A stretch of DNA of 64,000 bases from Umbelopsis ramanniana AG (Eukaryota; Mucoromycota; Umbelopsidomycetes; Umbelopsidales; Umbelopsidaceae): the NCBI RefSeq assembly GCF_025399195.1, contig NW_026252136.1:62001-126000 (forward strand). Direction: 5' to 3'. Below are positions 61,132 to 64,000 of the stretch, piece after piece. Position 1 is the stretch's first letter. Every line of letters starts with the position of its first letter. Position numbers and translations under genes: made by a program. The notes under the pieces are model-generated. The model was not told the origin of the DNA. It did not search any database and was given only the letters and a program-made list of their open reading frames with translations.

Positions 61132-63298
61132 TCAGACGTCGTCAACCTCGGCCATCATATGCTGCCTCTCGTAACCCTCGCCTCCACGCTTCCAGAAAAT
61201 AATACGGTGCCATGGGAGGCAACCACATCGCTTCTGGCAGTTTAATTTCGAAACAAGTCCTGTAAAAGCCCAAACGTCAACATACCTCCATAATGGATAC
61301 GCAATTCAGCGAATATAGCTTACCATCCCAAAATTGTCCAACTTGCTCCCCATATTTGACGCGAACAAGCCAGAATGGTATAGCAAGAGCAGTGAAGCCT
61401 AATGCAGCAAAACTTTCCATCGGCGCCTCCACAAACGGCATCACGAATAGAAACAGAGCTACTATACAGAACAAGACTGGAGTCGAGAGCCACACCTTGT
61501 AGGGACGCTTGAGTTCTGGTTCCTTGAAACGCAATACAATCAGGGCAAGTACGGCCAAAAAATAGAACAGCCAGGCGCAAACAGAATAGAAATTGACGAG
61601 CGTTTTGAAAGAGCCGGGAATGATCATGATCATGGACAAAATAGCCAAGAGAACGATAGCTGTCTGAGGTGTCTGTCGTTTTGAGCTGACTTTACCGAAG
61701 AATGCTGGTATATGGCCCTGTTTTGCCGACACAAAGACAATTCTTGAGCTAGTAAAGACGGTAGCGTTGGCCGTCTGTCAAATTGTTAGTATGACGTTAG
61801 GGAAAAACGAAACATCCTTCGCCAGAGACTGATGATCATCATAAAATGCTTACCCCGAAGCAGGAAAGAGCAACACATAAGGCAAATAAAATTCCTCCTG
61901 CGGTCCCAAACAACTTCTTTCCAAAGTCCATAGCGACGGTGTTGGTATGCGCAACGACGTTAGAGGGTAGCACGGCCAAATAAGCAATATTTGAGAATAA
62001 ATAGAACATAATGACTGTTGGTATACCAATGAAGATGACCCTAGGAAGATCTCTATTTGGGTCTTTCATTTCTCCGCTAACATAATTGAGGTTATTCCAG
62101 CCATCGTAAGCCCAAAGACCTAAAGATGCAGAGAGGTAAGAATGCAATATGTAATGCTCCGCCATTTTTCTCCTGTAATTACCTGAGTAAAGTGCTAGTG
62201 TATATTGACCAAAGGACACTTCATTGTACCCAGCAAATAAGTCACCGTCAAAACTGTGACTTCCTCGACTACCATCTCTTGCCAAAATAACCAGCCCAAC
62301 AATAGCAATGACAGTTGCAGCAAGAACTTTGAGTACAGTGAGAATATCCTGGGCTCGTATTCCCGCTTTGACGGACAGGGCATTGATGACAGACACTAGT
62401 ACAACGCATAGCATAGCGATTAACTTTGGTAAATACGGAGGAATGACGGAGTCGGCAAGTTCAGCTGCAGCGTCCGAGTCGTGTGGCGTAGAAAAGAAGT
62501 AAGTGTGAAAGACGATTCGGGAGACGTATTCGCCAAAGATGACACTAACGATGGCCACGCTTCCAGGCTGGATTAAATGCAGTCAAAACAATAGCATCAG
62601 ATATGTGTCCATCAAGTGCCATGAACAAGGTGAAGATGAACGCACCTTTTGAACGAAAATGTTGACAAACTCGAACACAAACGATACCAGGCTTCCAAAT
62701 GCTCTGTTCAAATAAACTGTCTCTCCACCATTCATCGGAAGCATAGAGCCTAACTCTGCGTAGCAAAGAGCACCAACCATGGCAATAATGCCAGATACAA
62801 GCCATACGACCAGGGAGGTGCCTGGGGCCCCTACTGATTCAAGGACAGGGCCTACCGGGAACAATAGATGCATTAGCACAAACAAGTTGATTTGCCGAGA
62901 ATTTGTCATATGAAAATGATTCTCCTACCTGGAGAACTGAAGAGACCACTTCCAATCATAGAGCCAATAACAAGAGCGAGACCATTGACTAACGAGACTT
63001 TTTTTTGCAGATCAGGTCCTCGAGCTTGACTTAGCGACAGAGGGATCATGGGTATGGAGTCGAGTGAAAAGAGCGAGACAGTGGATGGATCACGATGATG
63101 AGCACCGGGCAACAAATCTTGTTCATCGCCTGATCTTTCATCGTCGTCTGATTGAGGCGAAGTAGAGTGATGCAAAAAAGTATCGAGTTCATGGGAATCA
63201 TAAGGCTCCAATTCGCCTGGCCCGTCGAGCTCAAAAGCCTCGTCCAAATCCTGAGCTTGCTGCCGTTCGTGCAACAATGAATAGCTCCTTGGTCGCAT
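61132..63298 (-). CDS. amino-acid permease, APC superfamily (L-type/LAT-like)
   Basis: Several exons. A polytopic transporter with about 12 membrane segments. The first ~90 residues are a cytoplasmic tail rich in Asp, Glu and Ser. The first helix carries the LAT signature VNGLALVIGSMIGSGLFSSPG; further family blocks are PGTSLVVWLVSGIIAMVGAL, CYAELGSMLP, GGETVYLNRAFG, LWAYDGWNNLNYVSGEMKDP and RDLPRVIFIGIP. It resembles LAT-type and yeast Mup1-like carriers; the substrate (large neutral amino acids or methionine) is inferred. The reading frame runs past a canonical GTAAGC donor to a stop at 61277; splicing there to an acceptor near 61264 gives a longer hydrophilic tail ending at 61132, which I prefer. 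Confidence 0.88.
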
Positions 63299-63677
63299 TC
63301 AGGCTGTTGAAGAGTGGAGAAGGGAAGGGTCTGGTATTGACTTCACAACGAAACGGCTGCAATCACGCTGACTTTGAACTTCTTCAATGAAATGGGTATT
63401 TTCAAATCTCCAATTTTGGGATGAAAGGCGATCGAGCCGCTGTCATTGCACGAGCTGAGGAATAGCCTGTTGTAAGCAGCATGTTCACGCCTTTAGCCCA
63501 TCAAATGTCATGTCTCTCTTAGAATCTATGCTACTGGAAGATATCCATAATTGTTGAACACATTTCTGTTACATAACAAATGGGAATTTTTGTTTGTTCA
63601 TCCTATTGGTATGTTGAAATTGATTTTATACATTATCCTTATTAAATTCTACATACATGTCTATGAGCGACTATCCA
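63299..63677. other. intergenic region
   Basis: About 380 bp between the last gene of the window and the permease start, both minus. It should contain the permease promoter; nothing specific is seen. Confidence 0.45.
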
Positions 63678-63968
63678 CTATCTAGGTAAAGGAGCATTGT
63701 TTTCAACCCAAGCTTTCGCCTTGTGTAGGTCATCTTTCTCAGTCTGCACAGCTTTGATGCACCAATTCAGATCATATCGCTGTTTGACCATGTTGTACAA
63801 AGTTTCACCCAATGAACGAATATGAGCGGTGCTGTCGTCAACACACAAGTAAAGGATAGGTTGAGAAGTCTTGGAGCTGAGCTGTTGTTGCAAAGACTGA
63901 ATCAGTGGTATGAGGATTTGCGCAGCCTCAGTTGGGTCTTTTGTTTCCCCGGTTGCCGTGGCACAAAA
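63678..63968 (-). CDS. last exon of an unrecognised gene (rest beyond the right edge)
   Basis: A 97-codon terminal exon, opened by a CACAG acceptor at 63969-63973 (minus strand) and ending in TAG at 63678. The peptide includes FCATATGETKDPTEAAQILI, QPILYLCVDDSTAHIRSLGE and TLYNMVKQRYDLNWCIKAVQ, and looks like a folded alpha/beta domain. I do not recognise the family. The remainder of the gene lies past 64000. Confidence 0.6.
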   Translation of the reverse strand, partial: FCATATGETKDPTEAAQILIPLIQSLQQQLSSKTSQPILYLCVDDSTAHIRSLGETLYNMVKQRYDLNWCIKAVQTEKDDLHKAKAWVENNAPLPR

Positions 63969-64000
63969 CTGTGGATGCGCTCGATTAGATCGTTACCAAC

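Overview
This is a nuclear window from a fungus. Genes are split by many short introns (mostly about 55-110 nt, GT-AG, often with a CTAAC-like branch point), intergenic DNA is AT-rich, and the gene set is fungal: VTC-type polyphosphate polymerase, class III chitinase, Yor1-like ABC transporter, DSF2-like Sel1 protein, GH35 and GH53 galactan enzymes. The lipase, the intron density and the gene mix suggest an early-diverging lineage, probably Mucoromycota; that placement is inference.

Layout. 0-2.4 kb: divergent pair of mitochondrial translation genes (uS19m, cut by the window edge, and mitochondrial lysyl-tRNA synthetase). 3.6-5.5 kb: secreted GH18 chitinase. 6.6-9.2 kb: VTC4. 9.6-15.2 kb: FYVE-finger protein (-), DCAF7/WDR68 WD40 protein (+), RAD51 recombinase (-). 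16.4-24.9 kb: a metabolic island of a GH35 beta-galactosidase (-) and a GH53 endo-galactanase (+) divergently transcribed from one intergenic region, bounded by two identical tRNA-Cys(GCA) genes in opposite orientation, with a decayed gag-like retroelement fragment beside the right-hand tRNA. 26.5-28.7 kb: tandem glutathione S-transferases. 30.3-38.6 kb: housekeeping genes (LEO1 of the Paf1 complex, Sel1-repeat protein, splicing factor PRP18, METTL6-type tRNA m3C methyltransferase, a carnitine-pathway dioxygenase). 39.6-41.2 kb: secreted class 3 lipase. 41.4-53 kb, all minus strand: short ABCC transporter, SEN34 tRNA-splicing endonuclease subunit, P-loop sulfotransferase-like protein, membrane-anchored SGNH hydrolase, EMC7. 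53.9-57.1 kb (+): GT8 glycosyltransferase and NAD(P)HX dehydratase. 57.3-63.3 kb (-): CTF18 clamp-loader subunit and an amino-acid permease. The right edge carries the last exon of an unrecognised gene.

Most neighbours are unrelated housekeeping genes. The functionally linked groups are the two mitochondrial translation genes at the left end, the galactan-degradation pair (endo-galactanase releases galacto-oligosaccharides, beta-galactosidase trims them), and the duplicated GSTs. RNA-processing genes (LEO1, PRP18, METTL6, SEN34, LysRS) are frequent but scattered.

The most unusual signals are in splicing. The GH35 gene needs a 72-nt intron with AT-AC ends (ATAAGT donor) plus exons of 13 and 11 nt, and the GH53 gene needs an 8-nt exon followed by a GC-AG intron. 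CTF18 carries an apparent single frameshift in an otherwise intact gene, and the FYVE finger has an 11-residue insertion between its first two zinc-ligand cysteines. Exon boundaries were worked out by hand from splice consensus, frame continuity and family motifs; no alignment or transcript data were used.
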